A stretch of DNA of 64,000 nucleotides from Actinotalea solisilvae (GTDB lineage: Bacteria > Actinomycetota > Actinomycetes > Actinomycetales > Cellulomonadaceae). Position 1 is the stretch's first letter. Each line of letters begins with the position of its first letter. Both the position numbers and the translations under genes were made by a program. The notes below the pieces were generated by a model, which saw nothing but the letters and a program-made list of their open reading frames with translations, searched no databases and was not told the DNA's origin. This document shows positions 8,574 to 17,824 of this stretch, in pieces. Location: the NCBI RefSeq assembly GCF_016464425.1, contig NZ_JADDKQ010000019.1, positions 110,427-174,426 of the forward strand, in the 5' to 3' direction.

Positions 8574-9095
8574 GTGGCGTGGCAGGACGACCTGGCGGTG
8601 CTGGCTCGGGAGCGCGGCCCCGCCCTGGTGGGCTACGCCTACCTGCTCACGGGTGACCTCCACCGGGCGCAGGACCTGGTGCAGGAGGGGCTCGCCCGGA
8701 CCTTCTCGCGCCGGCGCACGGCCGACGTCGAGTGGCTCGAGGCGTACGTCCGCCGCGCGATGCTGCACGCCTACCTCGACGAGCACCGTCGCGACCGGCG
8801 TCGTCGTGAGGCGCTCCCCGCGCCGGCCGTCCCGCCCGTCCGGCCCGACGACGTCGCCGCCGGGCGCGCCGACGTCCACGCCGCGCTCGCCGCGCTGTCG
8901 CCCCGCGAGCGCGCCTGCGTGGTCCTGCGCCACTTCGAGGACCTCACCGTCCCCGAGGTCGCCGCCCGCCTCGGGCTCAAGGAGGGCAGCGTCAAGCGCT
9001 ACCTCTCCGACGCGCGGGCACGCCTCGGTGCGCTGCTCGCCGACGAGGAGCCGTCCCACGTCCAGGTCGTCCCGAACCGGAGTGTGCCCCGATGA
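8574..9095 (+). CDS. SigE-family ECF RNA polymerase sigma factor
   Basis: 173-residue short sigma factor. Region 2 is seen at about residues 12-60 (LVGYAYLLTGDLHRAQDLVQEGLARTFSRRR) and region 4 at about 105-155 (AALSPRERACVVLRHFEDLTVPEVAARLGLKEGSVKRYLSDARARL). It directs RNA polymerase to a small regulon, target unknown. The GTG at 8574 has GGGAGA upstream at proper distance and begins right at the domain (VAWQDDLAVLARERG). The stop overlaps the start of the next gene (ATGA), so the two are translationally coupled. Confidence 0.87.
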   Translation: MAWQDDLAVLARERGPALVGYAYLLTGDLHRAQDLVQEGLARTFSRRRTADVEWLEAYVRRAMLHAYLDEHRRDRRRREALPAPAVPPVRPDDVAAGRADVHAALAALSPRERACVVLRHFEDLTVPEVAARLGLKEGSVKRYLSDARARLGALLADEEPSHVQVVPNRSVPR

Positions 9096-10483
9096 ACGAC
9101 GACCTCAGCTCCGCGCTGCACGACCTCGTGCGGTCCGCCGCGCGCGCCCAGGGCAGCGGTGACGCGCTCGTCACGCCCGACGTCGTCCGCCGCGCCCGGC
9201 GTGGGAGGCGCCGGCACGACGCCGTCGTCGGCGCGGTCTCCGCGGCGGCCGTCACGGCCGTGGCGCTGACGGGCGGGACGCTGCTGCGCGACCGCGAGCC
9301 CGCGCCGCCCGCGGTGACCACGACCCACGCCCCGAGCCCGACGCCGACCCCCCAGCCGACCGCGACCGTGGCCCCCACGGTCCTCCCGGCCGGGGACCCG
9401 GCGCTGCCCGAGGGCGCGTGCGGGTCGGTCCTCGGCCCGCCGCCCGAGGACGACGGCTACTTCGCGCTGTACGGCGCCCCCACGACCACGGAGGTCCCTG
9501 CGGGCGCGGCGCTCCCCGTCGAGGCGCGCGCCGGCCTGGGCGGGTACGAGGACCTCGCCGTCGTGCCGGACGACGGGCCGACCTTCCTCGTCACCCGGGA
9601 CGACGTCGTGGTGGCGCGCGGGACGGCCTTCGCCGGGGCGACGGGCGTGCTCGTCCTCTCGACCGGAGGGCCGAACGAGTCCCGCACCGTCGTCGGGAAC
9701 CTCGACCTGGCGGTGTGCGCGCCCGAGGGCCAGGCCGCGGTCACGCCGGGCCGCGCGCTGCCCGCGGGCGAGTACGAGCTGCACGCGACGCTGGCCGTGA
9801 CGACGTTCCCCACCGGGACGGAGCTGGCGGACCGCAACAGCGGCGACCCCGCCGAGGACCTCGTGGACGCCCCCGGCGCGGCGGCGCGGGTCCTGCGCTC
9901 CGCCCCGGCGGCCTTCACCGTCGTCGGGGAGGCGCTGGAGCCCGCCGCGCGGGTCCGGCCGCCGGTCACCGCCGCGCTCCCGGAGCCGCCGGCGTTCGCC
10001 GACGCGGTCTGCGGCGCGCCGGCGCCCGCGCGCTGGGACGCGGGCGGGACGCTCCGCCTCGAGCACCCCGTGGAGCCGCTCGTCGTCGGGGCCGGCGAGC
10101 CCGTGGACCTGGGGGCGCACCTGGTGTACTCCGGTCCGGGCCGCCTCCAGGGGGTCCTCACCCACCGGGTCGACCACTGGGTGCTCCAGGACGGCGCTCT
10201 CGTCGGCCGGGGGTGGCCGGGACCGTCGGACGACTGGTGGTCGCAGGCGACCCTCGACCACGGCGCGACCCTCGCGCCCGAGCTGTTCTCGCAGGAGTGG
10301 ACGCTCACGAGCTGCGACGAGGAGTTCGGCGTGGGCGACCCGCTGCCTCCCGGGGAGTACGTGCTCGTCCCCGTGACCGAGCTGTCCGTCGACCGCCTGG
10401 TCGCGGACGACGGCTCGGTGGTCGGCACCGGGGAGCAGCTCCACCAGCTCTTCGGCGACCCGGTGCCGCTGACCATCCGCTGA
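9092..10483 (+). CDS. Membrane protein coupled to the sigma factor, possible anti-sigma partner
   Basis: 463 residues: about 45 cytoplasmic residues rich in Arg (VVRRARRGRRRHDA), one membrane segment (about 48-70, VVGAVSAAAVTAVALTGGTLL), a Pro/Thr linker and a large extracytoplasmic domain with few cysteines that I do not recognise; two similar halves start around GACGSVLGPP and AVCGAPAPARW. The 4-base overlap with the sigma gene suggests it senses an outside signal and restrains the sigma factor, but no ZAS or other named anti-sigma motif is visible, so this is inference. Confidence 0.65.
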   Translation: MNDDLSSALHDLVRSAARAQGSGDALVTPDVVRRARRGRRRHDAVVGAVSAAAVTAVALTGGTLLRDREPAPPAVTTTHAPSPTPTPQPTATVAPTVLPAGDPALPEGACGSVLGPPPEDDGYFALYGAPTTTEVPAGAALPVEARAGLGGYEDLAVVPDDGPTFLVTRDDVVVARGTAFAGATGVLVLSTGGPNESRTVVGNLDLAVCAPEGQAAVTPGRALPAGEYELHATLAVTTFPTGTELADRNSGDPAEDLVDAPGAAARVLRSAPAAFTVVGEALEPAARVRPPVTAALPEPPAFADAVCGAPAPARWDAGGTLRLEHPVEPLVVGAGEPVDLGAHLVYSGPGRLQGVLTHRVDHWVLQDGALVGRGWPGPSDDWWSQATLDHGATLAPELFSQEWTLTSCDEEFGVGDPLPPGEYVLVPVTELSVDRLVADDGSVVGTGEQLHQLFGDPVPLTIR

Positions 10484-10514
10484 CGATCCGCGCCCGACCG
10501 GGCAGGATCGCGCC

Positions 10515-11174
10515 ATGAGCCTCTACGCGGACCACCCGGCGCACCGGACCCGTCAGGTGGTCGGCGACCTGCTCGTCGCGGCGTGGGTCCTCGTCTGGGC
10601 CCTCGTCGGCCGCGCGGTGCACGACGCGGTCGCCGAGCTCGCCGCGCCCGGCCGCACGCTCGAGGACGCGGGGACGTCGCTCGAGTCCGGGCTCCAGCAG
10701 GCGGGCGAGCGCGTCGCGGACGTGCCCCTGGTCGGCGACGACCTCCGGGCACCGTTCGACAGCGCGGGCGAGGCGGCCGGCACGCTCACCCAGGCCGGCG
10801 TCGACATCCAGGACGGCGTCGCCCAGGCCGCGACGGTCGCGGGCTGGTCGGTCGCGCTGTGGCCGGTCGTCGTCGTGCTCGGGGCGTGGGTGTGGGCTCG
10901 CGTGCGGTTCGCGCGGCGCTCGACGAGCGCGCGGCGGCTCGTGGCGGCGGGCGCGGACCTCGACCTCTTCGCGCTGCGCGCGCTCGCGCGCATGCCGCTG
11001 GCGACGCTCGCCCGCGTGAGCGACGACCCGGCCGGCGACTGGCGGCGCGGCGACGAGGACGTCGTGCGGCGGCTCGCAGCCCTCGAGCTGCGCAGCGTGG
11101 GCGTGCGGCTGCCGGGCGCGGGCGCGCCGGCCGCTCCCGCCCCGGGGGACGGTGCGGTCAGCCCGCCTCGATGA
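10515..11174 (+). CDS. Membrane protein of unknown function
   Basis: 219 residues with two membrane segments, about 16-37 (VVGDLLVAAWVLVWALVGRAV) and about 113-133 (SVALWPVVVVLGAWVWARV), separated by an Ala/Gly-rich extracytoplasmic loop. The C-terminal half is soluble (ARRLVAAGADLDLFALRALARMPLATLARV). Similar two-helix proteins are widespread in actinobacteria but I know no function. It lies 31 bases after the sigma-linked gene and may be in the same transcript. Its last 17 bases overlap the convergent MarC gene. Confidence 0.65.
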   Translation: MSLYADHPAHRTRQVVGDLLVAAWVLVWALVGRAVHDAVAELAAPGRTLEDAGTSLESGLQQAGERVADVPLVGDDLRAPFDSAGEAAGTLTQAGVDIQDGVAQAATVAGWSVALWPVVVVLGAWVWARVRFARRSTSARRLVAAGADLDLFALRALARMPLATLARVSDDPAGDWRRGDEDVVRRLAALELRSVGVRLPGAGAPAAPAPGDGAVSPPR

Positions 11175-11778
11175 AGGCCCGGACCGCGTCGGCGACGAGC
11201 TGCACCGCGATGGCCGCGAGCAGGAGGCCGGCGATGCGCGTCACGAGCGTCACGCCGCTGTCCTTGAGCACCCGGTGGATGACGCCCGCGAAGCGCATGG
11301 ACAGCCAGAGGCACAGGTGCACGGCGACGACGGCCAGGCCGATCGCGACCCAGTCCGCGGGCTCGCGCGCCGCCTGGACGAAGACCATGGTCGCGACGAT
11401 CGCGCCCGGCCCGGCGAGCAGCGGCGTGCCGAGCGGCACGAGCGCGACGTTGACGCCCTGGTTGCCCGAGGGCTGCGGCTCCTCGGACTTCCCCGTGAGC
11501 AGCTCCATCGCGACGAGCAGGAGCAGCAGCCCGCCGGACGCCTGGAGCGCGGGCAGGGAGATGTGCATGTAGGAGAGGAGCTGCTGCCCGAAGAGCGCGA
11601 AGGACACGATGACGCCGAACGCGACGAGGATCGCCTGTCGCGCCGCGCGACGGCGCTGCTGACGCGTCATCGCGCTCGTCAGCCCGAGGAAGATCGGCAC
11701 CGTCCCGGGCGGGTCCATGATCACGAAGAGCGTGATGAACGCCTCGGCGAGCAGGCGCAGGTCGACGACGGCGCTCAC
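11158..11778 (-). CDS. MarC-family integral membrane protein
   Basis: 206 residues with about six membrane helices and the MarC hallmark near the N-terminus (AEAFITLFVIMDPPGTVPIFLGLT) plus the second conserved block LVPLGTPLLAGPGAIVATMVF. The family is of uncertain function: it was once linked to multiple antibiotic resistance, a link later withdrawn. The GTG at 11778 overlaps the TGA of the upstream PHP gene (GTGA), so the two form one unit. Confidence 0.88.
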   Translation of the reverse strand: MSAVVDLRLLAEAFITLFVIMDPPGTVPIFLGLTSAMTRQQRRRAARQAILVAFGVIVSFALFGQQLLSYMHISLPALQASGGLLLLLVAMELLTGKSEEPQPSGNQGVNVALVPLGTPLLAGPGAIVATMVFVQAAREPADWVAIGLAVVAVHLCLWLSMRFAGVIHRVLKDSGVTLVTRIAGLLLAAIAVQLVADAVRAFIEAG

Positions 11779-12617
11779 GGGCGCACCACCGCGAGCCGGC
11801 CCTGCTCCTCGATCGCGGCGAGCACGTCGGGCGACGTCGTGCGCTCGCCGAGCAGGTTCGGCTTGCCCCCGCCGTGGTAGTCGCTCGAGCCCGTGACGAG
11901 CAGGCCCGCCTCGCGTGCCAGCCCCGCGAGGCGGCGGCGCTGGGCGTCGTCGTGGTCGCGGTGGTCGACCTCGATGCCCGCCAGGCCCGCGTCGACCAGG
12001 CGCCCGATCGCCGCGTCGGTGAGGATCCGCCCGCGCACGAGCGCGCCGGGGTGCGCGAGCACCGGGACCCCGCCCGCCTCGCGCACGAGCCGCACGGCGC
12101 GGGCGGCGTCGGGCGCGTAGTGCGGCACGTAGTAGGGCGACCCCGCGGCGAGGACCGTCGCGAAGGCGGCCGAGCGGTCGGTCACGTGGCCGCGCGCCGC
12201 GAGCGCGTCGGCGATGTGCGGCCGGCCGACCGTGGTGCCGGGCGCGGTCTGGGCCTCGACGTCGTCCCACGTGAGCGCGAGATCCTCGGCGATGAGGTCG
12301 ACCATCCGGCGCGCCCGGTCGAGCCGCGCCGTGCGCGTACGCTCGGCCTCGGCGAGGAGGCCCGGGTGCGTGGGGTCGTGGAGGTAGCTGAGCAGGTGGA
12401 CGCTGAGGTGCCCCGCGAGGCACGAGATCTCGGCGCCGCGCACGAGGGCCACGCCGTGCTCGGGGACCGCGGCCTCCGCCTCGGCCCAGCCGCGCGTGGT
12501 GTCGTGGTCGGTCAGGGCGACGACGTCGAGCCCGGCCCGCGCGGCGGCGGCCACGAGGGCCCCCGGTGCGTCCGTGCCGTCCGACGCCACGGAGTGGGTG
12601 TGGAGGTCGATGCGCAC
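11775..12617 (-). CDS. PHP-domain metal-dependent phosphoesterase (RNase AM/YciV-like)
   Basis: 280 residues, single PHP domain. Metal-ligand motifs are all present: HTHSVASDG at the N-terminus, TDHDT near residue 37, a Glu in RGAEISC, H in HPGAL near 195 and the terminal SDYHGG. This subgroup hydrolyses 3',5'-nucleoside bisphosphates and/or short 5'-phosphorylated RNA; which one applies here is not visible. GTG start preceded by TATCCT at 12630-12625 with a 7-base gap, i.e. probably leaderless. Divergent from the aminopeptidase gene and overlapping MarC by 4 bases. Confidence 0.88.
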   Translation of the reverse strand: MRIDLHTHSVASDGTDAPGALVAAAARAGLDVVALTDHDTTRGWAEAEAAVPEHGVALVRGAEISCLAGHLSVHLLSYLHDPTHPGLLAEAERTRTARLDRARRMVDLIAEDLALTWDDVEAQTAPGTTVGRPHIADALAARGHVTDRSAAFATVLAAGSPYYVPHYAPDAARAVRLVREAGGVPVLAHPGALVRGRILTDAAIGRLVDAGLAGIEVDHRDHDDAQRRRLAGLAREAGLLVTGSSDYHGGGKPNLLGERTTSPDVLAAIEEQGRLAVVRP

Positions 12618-12713
12618 GGGCCCCAGGATAGGTGCGCCGGGGCAGGGCCCTGGTCGGGCCCGTCGCCCGTCGACCCGTCGATCCCAGGCGCCCGGTGGTG
12701 CGAGCATGGGGGC

Positions 12714-14288
12714 ATGGCAGACCAGCACCGCCCGGACGCCGACGCCGGAGCCCTCGCCCCCACCCCGCCGACCGCGACGTCGCCCGACCCGGGCGCCGAG
12801 GCCGCGGCGGACGCGCAGGCGCTCGAGGACCGCGGCTCGAACCGCTCGCAGCGCCCGACGTCGGCCGCGTTCCTCGAGTTCGTCGCCGACCGCTGGGGCC
12901 CGCGTCCGGCCGGACCCACGGGGCCCCTGCCCTCGGCGTCCTGGGCCGCCGCGCGCCGCGAGCGGCTCTCGCGCCTGTTCCCGGGCGAGCGGCTCGTCGT
13001 CCCGGCCGGGCCGCTGCGGACGCGCTCGAACGACACCGACTACCGGTTCCGCCCGCACTCGGCGTTCGCGCACCTCACGGGCCTGGGCACCGACCAGGAG
13101 CCGGACGCGGTCCTCGTGCTGCACCCCGTCGACGACGGCCACGAGGCGGTCCTGTACTTCCGGCCGATGGCCGGGCGTGACACCGAGGAGTTCTTCGCGG
13201 ACTCGCGCTACGGCGAGTTCTGGGTCGGCGCGCGGCCGACGCTCGCGGACCTCGAGGTGCTCACGGGCATCGCGACAGCCGCGCTCGACGAGCTCGCCGC
13301 GGCGCTCGCCAAGGACGTCGGCGAGGACGGCGTGCAGCTGCGCGTCGTGCCCGGCGCCGACGACGTCGTCACGGCGCAGGTCGACGAGGTGCGCGGCGAG
13401 GTGCAGGACCGCGAGGCGCGCGACGCCGAGCTCGCCGAGGCGCTGAGCGAGCTGCGGCTCATCAAGGACGCGTACGAGGTCGAGCAGATGCGTGCCGCGG
13501 TGGCGGCGACCGCCGAGGGGTTCGCGCGGGTGGTGCGGAACCTGCGCCGCGCGGTCGAGCACGAGCGCGGCGAGCGCGTCATCGAGGCGACGTTCGACGG
13601 CCACGCGCGCGAGGCAGGCAACGCCGTCGGCTACGAGACGATCGCCGCGGCGGGCGACCACGCCACGACGCTGCACTGGATCCGCAACGACGGCCGCGTG
13701 CGCGCGGGCGAGATGGTCCTCGTCGACGCGGGCGTTGAGGTCGAGTCCCTCTACACCGCCGACATCACGCGCACGCTGCCCGTGGAGGGCACGTTCACGG
13801 AGGTGCAGCGGCGCGTCTACCAGGCCGTCCTCGACGCCGCCGACGCCGCCTTCGCGGTGGCGCGGCCGGGCAACCGGTTCCGCGACGTGCACGCGGCGGC
13901 GATGGAGGTCATCGCGGCGCGGCTCGCCGCGTGGGGCCTGCTGCCCGGTACCGCCGAGGAGTCGCTGGACCCCGAGGGGCAGTTCCACCGGCGCTGGATG
14001 GTCCACGGGACCAGCCACCACCTCGGTCTGGACGTGCACGACTGCGCCCAGGCACGCCGTGAGCTCTACCTCGACGCCGTGCTCGAGCCCGGCATGGTGT
14101 TCACGATCGAGCCCGGCCTCTACTTCAAGGCCGAGGACCTCGCCGTCCCCGAGGAGCTCCGGGGCATCGGCGTGCGGATCGAGGACGACGTCCTCATCAC
14201 CGTCGACGGCAACGAGAACCTCTCCGCCGCCCTCCCCCGGCGCCCCGACGACGTCGAGGCGTGGATGCGCGGGTTGCTCGAGGGCTGA
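12714..14288 (+). CDS. Xaa-Pro aminopeptidase, M24 family
   Basis: 524 residues: an Ala/Pro-rich leader of about 40 residues, an N-terminal aminopeptidase-P domain (SDTDYRFRPHSAFAHLTG-like region near residue 105-130), and a pita-bread catalytic domain. Metal ligands visible in order: Asp in MVLVDAGVE, Asp in TADITRTLP, His in HGTSHHLGLDVHD, Glu in FTIEPGLY and Glu in VRIEDDVLIT. It removes N-terminal residues before proline in cytoplasmic peptide turnover. ATG at 12714; a GAGCAT hexamer lies 6 bases upstream. Convergent with the following stress-type gene, 20 bases apart. Confidence 0.92.
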   Translation: MADQHRPDADAGALAPTPPTATSPDPGAEAAADAQALEDRGSNRSQRPTSAAFLEFVADRWGPRPAGPTGPLPSASWAAARRERLSRLFPGERLVVPAGPLRTRSNDTDYRFRPHSAFAHLTGLGTDQEPDAVLVLHPVDDGHEAVLYFRPMAGRDTEEFFADSRYGEFWVGARPTLADLEVLTGIATAALDELAAALAKDVGEDGVQLRVVPGADDVVTAQVDEVRGEVQDREARDAELAEALSELRLIKDAYEVEQMRAAVAATAEGFARVVRNLRRAVEHERGERVIEATFDGHAREAGNAVGYETIAAAGDHATTLHWIRNDGRVRAGEMVLVDAGVEVESLYTADITRTLPVEGTFTEVQRRVYQAVLDAADAAFAVARPGNRFRDVHAAAMEVIAARLAAWGLLPGTAEESLDPEGQFHRRWMVHGTSHHLGLDVHDCAQARRELYLDAVLEPGMVFTIEPGLYFKAEDLAVPEELRGIGVRIEDDVLITVDGNENLSAALPRRPDDVEAWMRGLLEG

Positions 14289-14308
14289 TCGCCCTCAGGC
14301 GGCACCGC

Positions 14309-14962
14309 TCAGGACTGCGGACCTGCCGGCGGCTGGGGCGGCACGGTCGGCGGCTGCTGCGGCGGGTACACCGGCTCGCCGGGCTGCGGCGGGACGTCCT
14401 GCGGCGGGTGCGGCGCGACCGGCGGGTGCGAGGGCGCGCCGACCGGGGCCGGCCGGGCCCCGCCGAGGCCGCCGACGGTGCCGCCGATCTCGCCGAGCAG
14501 GCCGCGGGCCTGGTGCGCGTGCTCGCTCGCGCACAGGAGCGCGTACTGCGAGGCGACGATCTGGCTCGACGACGTGAAGTCGCGCTTGCCGCCCGTCAGC
14601 GCGTACGAGATGACCGAGAAGAGGATGCCGAAGGCGGCGCCGATCGCGATCGCGGGGAGGATCGGCAGCACCGTGTCCTCCGGGCTGGCGAAGAGCGAGA
14701 GCAGGACGCCGACGAAGAGGCCGAACCACGCGCCCGACGCGAGGCCTGCGAGCGCGACGCGCGGGTAGGACAGGCGCCCCGTCACGCGCTCGACCATCTG
14801 CAGGTCGGTGCCGACGATCGTCACGTGCTGGACCGGGAACTCCTTGTCGGAGAGGTGGTCGACCGCGCGCTGGGCCTCGAGGTAGGTGGGGTAGCGCGCG
14901 ATCTGCTCCCCCTGGGGGAGGGTCGGCACGCCGGGCACCCGGGACGTCCGGTTCATCGTCAT
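14309..14962 (-). CDS. General stress protein 17M-like membrane protein
   Basis: 217 residues. N-terminal soluble module (ARYPTYLEAQRAVDHLSDKEFPVQHVTIVGTDL, about 22-55) resembles the GSP17M N-domain of general stress proteins; two membrane helices follow (about 70-90 and 95-118), then a C-terminal Pro-rich tail with PPQ/PPV repeats over the last 55 residues. Role unknown; the family is widespread in actinobacteria. ATG at 14962 with a second ATG two codons later. Divergent from the MgtE-like gene. Confidence 0.75.
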   Translation of the reverse strand: MTMNRTSRVPGVPTLPQGEQIARYPTYLEAQRAVDHLSDKEFPVQHVTIVGTDLQMVERVTGRLSYPRVALAGLASGAWFGLFVGVLLSLFASPEDTVLPILPAIAIGAAFGILFSVISYALTGGKRDFTSSSQIVASQYALLCASEHAHQARGLLGEIGGTVGGLGGARPAPVGAPSHPPVAPHPPQDVPPQPGEPVYPPQQPPTVPPQPPAGPQS

Positions 14963-15098
14963 GCGGGTGATTCTCGCCCACCCCGCGCGCGGGGGCCACA
15001 GCCTCGCCCGGCACGGTCCCCGCGGGCGCCGCGACGGCGTCGGCGCGTGCGCGCGGACGGACCCGTCGCACCGCAGGTCAGCCCACTACGCTGACCGC

Positions 15099-16391
15099 GT
15101 GAGCAGCGTCGGGACCCGCGTCTTCGTCGCGCGCCTCGCCGGGACGGCCGTGTTCGACCCGATCGGCGACCAGGTGGGGCGCGTGCGCGACGTCGTCGTG
15201 CTGCTCGCGGCCAAGGGCGCGCCGCGCGCCGTCGGCCTCGTCGTCGAGGTGCCCGGGCGACGCCGCGTCTTCCTCCCGCTCACGCGCGTGACCAGCATCG
15301 ACAGCGGCCAGGTGATCAGCACCGGGCTGCTCAACCTGCGCCGCTTCGAGCAGCGCCCCTCGGAGACGCTCGCGATCGGCGAGCTGCTCGACCGGCAGGT
15401 CGAGCTCACGGACGGCTCGGGCGCCGCGACCGTCGTCGACGTCGCGGTCGAGCAGCAGCGCTCGCGGGACTGGCTCGTGACCAAGCTCTACGTGCGGCGC
15501 CAGCCGGCCGGCAAGGGCGGCCTCATGCGCCGCCGCGGGGAGACGCTGCTGGTCGACGTCACCGACGTGCGCTCGCTCGCCTCGGCGGGCGCCCAGCGCG
15601 CGGACCTGCTGCTCGCGTCCTACGAGGACCTCAAGCCCGCCGACCTGGCCGACGTGCTCCACGACCTGGGCACCATCCGCCGGATGGAGGTCGCGAGCGC
15701 GCTCGACAACGAGCGCCTCGCCGACGTGCTCGAGGAGCTGCCCGAGGACGACCAGGTCGCGATCCTCTCGGGCCTCACCCTCAACCGCGCCGCCGACGTG
15801 CTCGACGTCATGCAGCCCGACGACGCCGCGGACCTGCTCTCGGAGCTCCCCGTCGAGCAGGCGACCGAGCTGCTCGAGCTCATGGAGCCCGAGGAGGCGC
15901 GCGACGTGCGCCGCCTGCTCGCGTACGACGACGACACCGCGGGCGGCCTGATGACGACCGAGCCCGTCGTGCTCGGCCCCGAGACGACGATCGCCGCCGC
16001 GCTCGCCCACGTGCGCCGGCAGGACCTCACGCCCGCGCTCGCGTCGATGGTGTTCGTCGTCCGTCCCCCGCTCGAGACGCCCACCGGGCGGTTCCTCGGC
16101 GTGGTGCACTTCCAGCGGCTGCTGCGCGAGGCGCCGCACGACCCCATCGGCGGCCTGCTCGACAACGAGATCGAGCGCGTCCCCGCGGACGCGCCGCTGA
16201 GCCAGCTCACCCGGCTCCTGGCGACCTACAACCTGCTCGCGCTGCCCGTCGTCGACGACGAGCGCCGCCTGCTCGGCGCGGTGAGCGTCGACGACGTGCT
16301 CGACCACCTGCTCCCCCAGGACTGGCGCGAGGCCGACGCCGAGGACACGGACCGCGCGATGACGGAGCAGAGGGAGGCGGGTCGTGGCTGA
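15099..16391 (+). CDS. Soluble MgtE N-domain/CBS-pair protein
   Basis: 430 residues. An N-terminal PRC-barrel-like region (VARLAGTAVFDPIGDQVGRVRDVVV, and a second near 110-150) is followed by an MgtE intracellular N domain (superhelical repeats with LADVLEELPEDDQVAIL and AADLLSELPVEQATELLELMEPEEA) and a CBS pair (AGGLMTTEPVVL; NLLALPVVDDERRLLGAVSVDDVLDHLL). The magnesium-channel membrane domain of true MgtE is missing, so this is a cytosolic Mg/adenosyl-sensing relative. GTG start 6 bases after TACGCT (15087-15092), leaderless pattern. Overlaps the DUF1003 gene by 8 bases, so the two products probably work together. Confidence 0.85.
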   Translation: MSSVGTRVFVARLAGTAVFDPIGDQVGRVRDVVVLLAAKGAPRAVGLVVEVPGRRRVFLPLTRVTSIDSGQVISTGLLNLRRFEQRPSETLAIGELLDRQVELTDGSGAATVVDVAVEQQRSRDWLVTKLYVRRQPAGKGGLMRRRGETLLVDVTDVRSLASAGAQRADLLLASYEDLKPADLADVLHDLGTIRRMEVASALDNERLADVLEELPEDDQVAILSGLTLNRAADVLDVMQPDDAADLLSELPVEQATELLELMEPEEARDVRRLLAYDDDTAGGLMTTEPVVLGPETTIAAALAHVRRQDLTPALASMVFVVRPPLETPTGRFLGVVHFQRLLREAPHDPIGGLLDNEIERVPADAPLSQLTRLLATYNLLALPVVDDERRLLGAVSVDDVLDHLLPQDWREADAEDTDRAMTEQREAGRG

Positions 16392-16896
16392 GCGGCTCGA
16401 CACCCCCAAGGAGAAGCGGCGGTCGCTGCGGCCGCAGTTCGACGCCGACATGGTGGGCCGCGGCGCCGAGGCGTTCGCGCGCTTCATGGGCACGGGCCGC
16501 TTCCTGCTCTACATGACCGGCTTCGTCATCCTGTGGGTCACGGCCAACGTGCTCGCGCTGTGGGGCCTGCGCTGGGACCCCTACCCGTTCATCCTGCTCA
16601 ACCTGTTCTTCTCGGTGCAGGCGTCCTACGCCGCGCCGCTCATCCTGCTCGCGCAGAACCGGCAGGACGACCGGGACCGCGTCGCCCTCGAGCAGGACCG
16701 GCAGCGGTCCGAGCGGTCGCTCGCCGACACCGAGTACCTCGCGCGCGAGATGGCGGGCCTGCGCATCGCGCTCGGCGAGGTGGCGACGCGCGACTTCGTC
16801 CGCTCCGAGCTGCGCAACCTCCTCGAGGAGATGCAGACGGACCGCGCGTCCGAGGACGGCGAGCCCGCGCGGCGGGCCGCGGACGAGCGCGTCTGA
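16384..16896 (+). CDS. DUF1003 membrane protein
   Basis: 170 residues with the DUF1003 core: two adjacent membrane helices (about 40-62 RFLLYMTGFVILWVTANVLALWG and 68-90 FILLNLFFSVQASYAAPLILLAQNRQ) followed by a charged coiled-coil-like tail (DRDRVALEQDRQRSERSLADTEYLAREMAGL). Function unknown. Translationally coupled to the MgtE-N/CBS protein, which lacks its own membrane part, so DUF1003 may supply the membrane partner; this is inference. GTG start at 16384. Ends one base before the convergent next gene. Confidence 0.83.
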   Translation: MAERLDTPKEKRRSLRPQFDADMVGRGAEAFARFMGTGRFLLYMTGFVILWVTANVLALWGLRWDPYPFILLNLFFSVQASYAAPLILLAQNRQDDRDRVALEQDRQRSERSLADTEYLAREMAGLRIALGEVATRDFVRSELRNLLEEMQTDRASEDGEPARRAADERV

Positions 16897-16897
16897 C

Positions 16898-17749
16898 CTA
16901 CTGGGTCGCCTCGGTGACCAGCTCGCGCAGGCGCGCGAGCAGCGCGGCGTCGCCGCGGACCTCGAGCGCCTCCACCCCGCCCCGGCCCCAGAGCCAGCGG
17001 TCGAGGTCCCAGGCGCGCCCGCGCACGACGAGCGCGGCGTCGTCGGCGACGTCGGCGTCGTCGGCGCCGACTGTGCCGTCGGAGCGTGCGGCGCCCCGCT
17101 CGACGTCCGAGACCGCGGCGGCGTCGAGGTCGAACGCACGCCCGGACTCCGGGCCGGTCCCGGTGAAGCGCCCGAGGTCGAGGCGCCAGGCGGCGTCGGC
17201 GTTCGTGCACTCGAGGCGGACGGCGACGCCGTCGGGCGTGAACGTGCCCCAGGACGGCACCCCGTCGACCATGACGCGCAGGAGCTCGTCGACGCCGTCG
17301 ACCGCGAGCTCGACGGGCGGCGGGGTCACCTCGACGCCGGCCGCGAGCTCGGCGTCGACCCGGTGGACGAGGGCCTCGTGCGCCTGGCGCCGGGCCGCCC
17401 AGCCGACCGTGCCGCCGTCCTCGTGCCACGACCAGCTCGGGTCGCCCGGCGAGCGCTCGGCGAGCGCCTGCACGAGGGCCGTGCCCGCCGCCGCGGCCGC
17501 GGTGAGCAGCGCGTCGTCCGCCGCGCGCGGCGGGGCCGCCTCCTCGGGGCGCTCCGTGCCCGTCGTCACCGCGTGCACCCAGCTGTCCTGGACCTCCGTG
17601 AGGTGGTGGACGAGGTCGGCGGCGGTCCAGCCGTCGCACGCCGGCACCGGCGCCGTGAGGTCCGTGCCACGGAGCACCTCGACGAGGCGCTCGGACTCGC
17701 GCCGGACGGTCGCGACGTAGACGGGGTGGTCGAGGCGGTGGTCGGTCAT
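16898..17749 (-). CDS. Maleylpyruvate isomerase/DinB-like mycothiol-dependent enzyme
   Basis: 283 residues. N-terminal DinB/MDMPI four-helix domain with the metal-type histidines (CDGWTAADLVHHLTEV near residue 40-53; RRQAHEALVHRVDAELA near 122-138) and a C-terminal MDMPI-C-like domain. Family members transfer or isomerise substrates using mycothiol, the actinobacterial thiol; the substrate is not visible. ATG start 6 bases after TAGGCT (17761-17756), leaderless pattern, and divergent from the Mrp-type gene, whose own -10 lies 52 bases away. Confidence 0.82.
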   Translation of the reverse strand: MTDHRLDHPVYVATVRRESERLVEVLRGTDLTAPVPACDGWTAADLVHHLTEVQDSWVHAVTTGTERPEEAAPPRAADDALLTAAAAAGTALVQALAERSPGDPSWSWHEDGGTVGWAARRQAHEALVHRVDAELAAGVEVTPPPVELAVDGVDELLRVMVDGVPSWGTFTPDGVAVRLECTNADAAWRLDLGRFTGTGPESGRAFDLDAAAVSDVERGAARSDGTVGADDADVADDAALVVRGRAWDLDRWLWGRGGVEALEVRGDAALLARLRELVTEATQ

Positions 17750-17824
17750 GGGTGCAGCCTAGGGACCGGCGGACGCTCCCCGCGGGCGTCCGGGCCGACG
17801 GCGCCGCCGACCTACGATGGGGGC

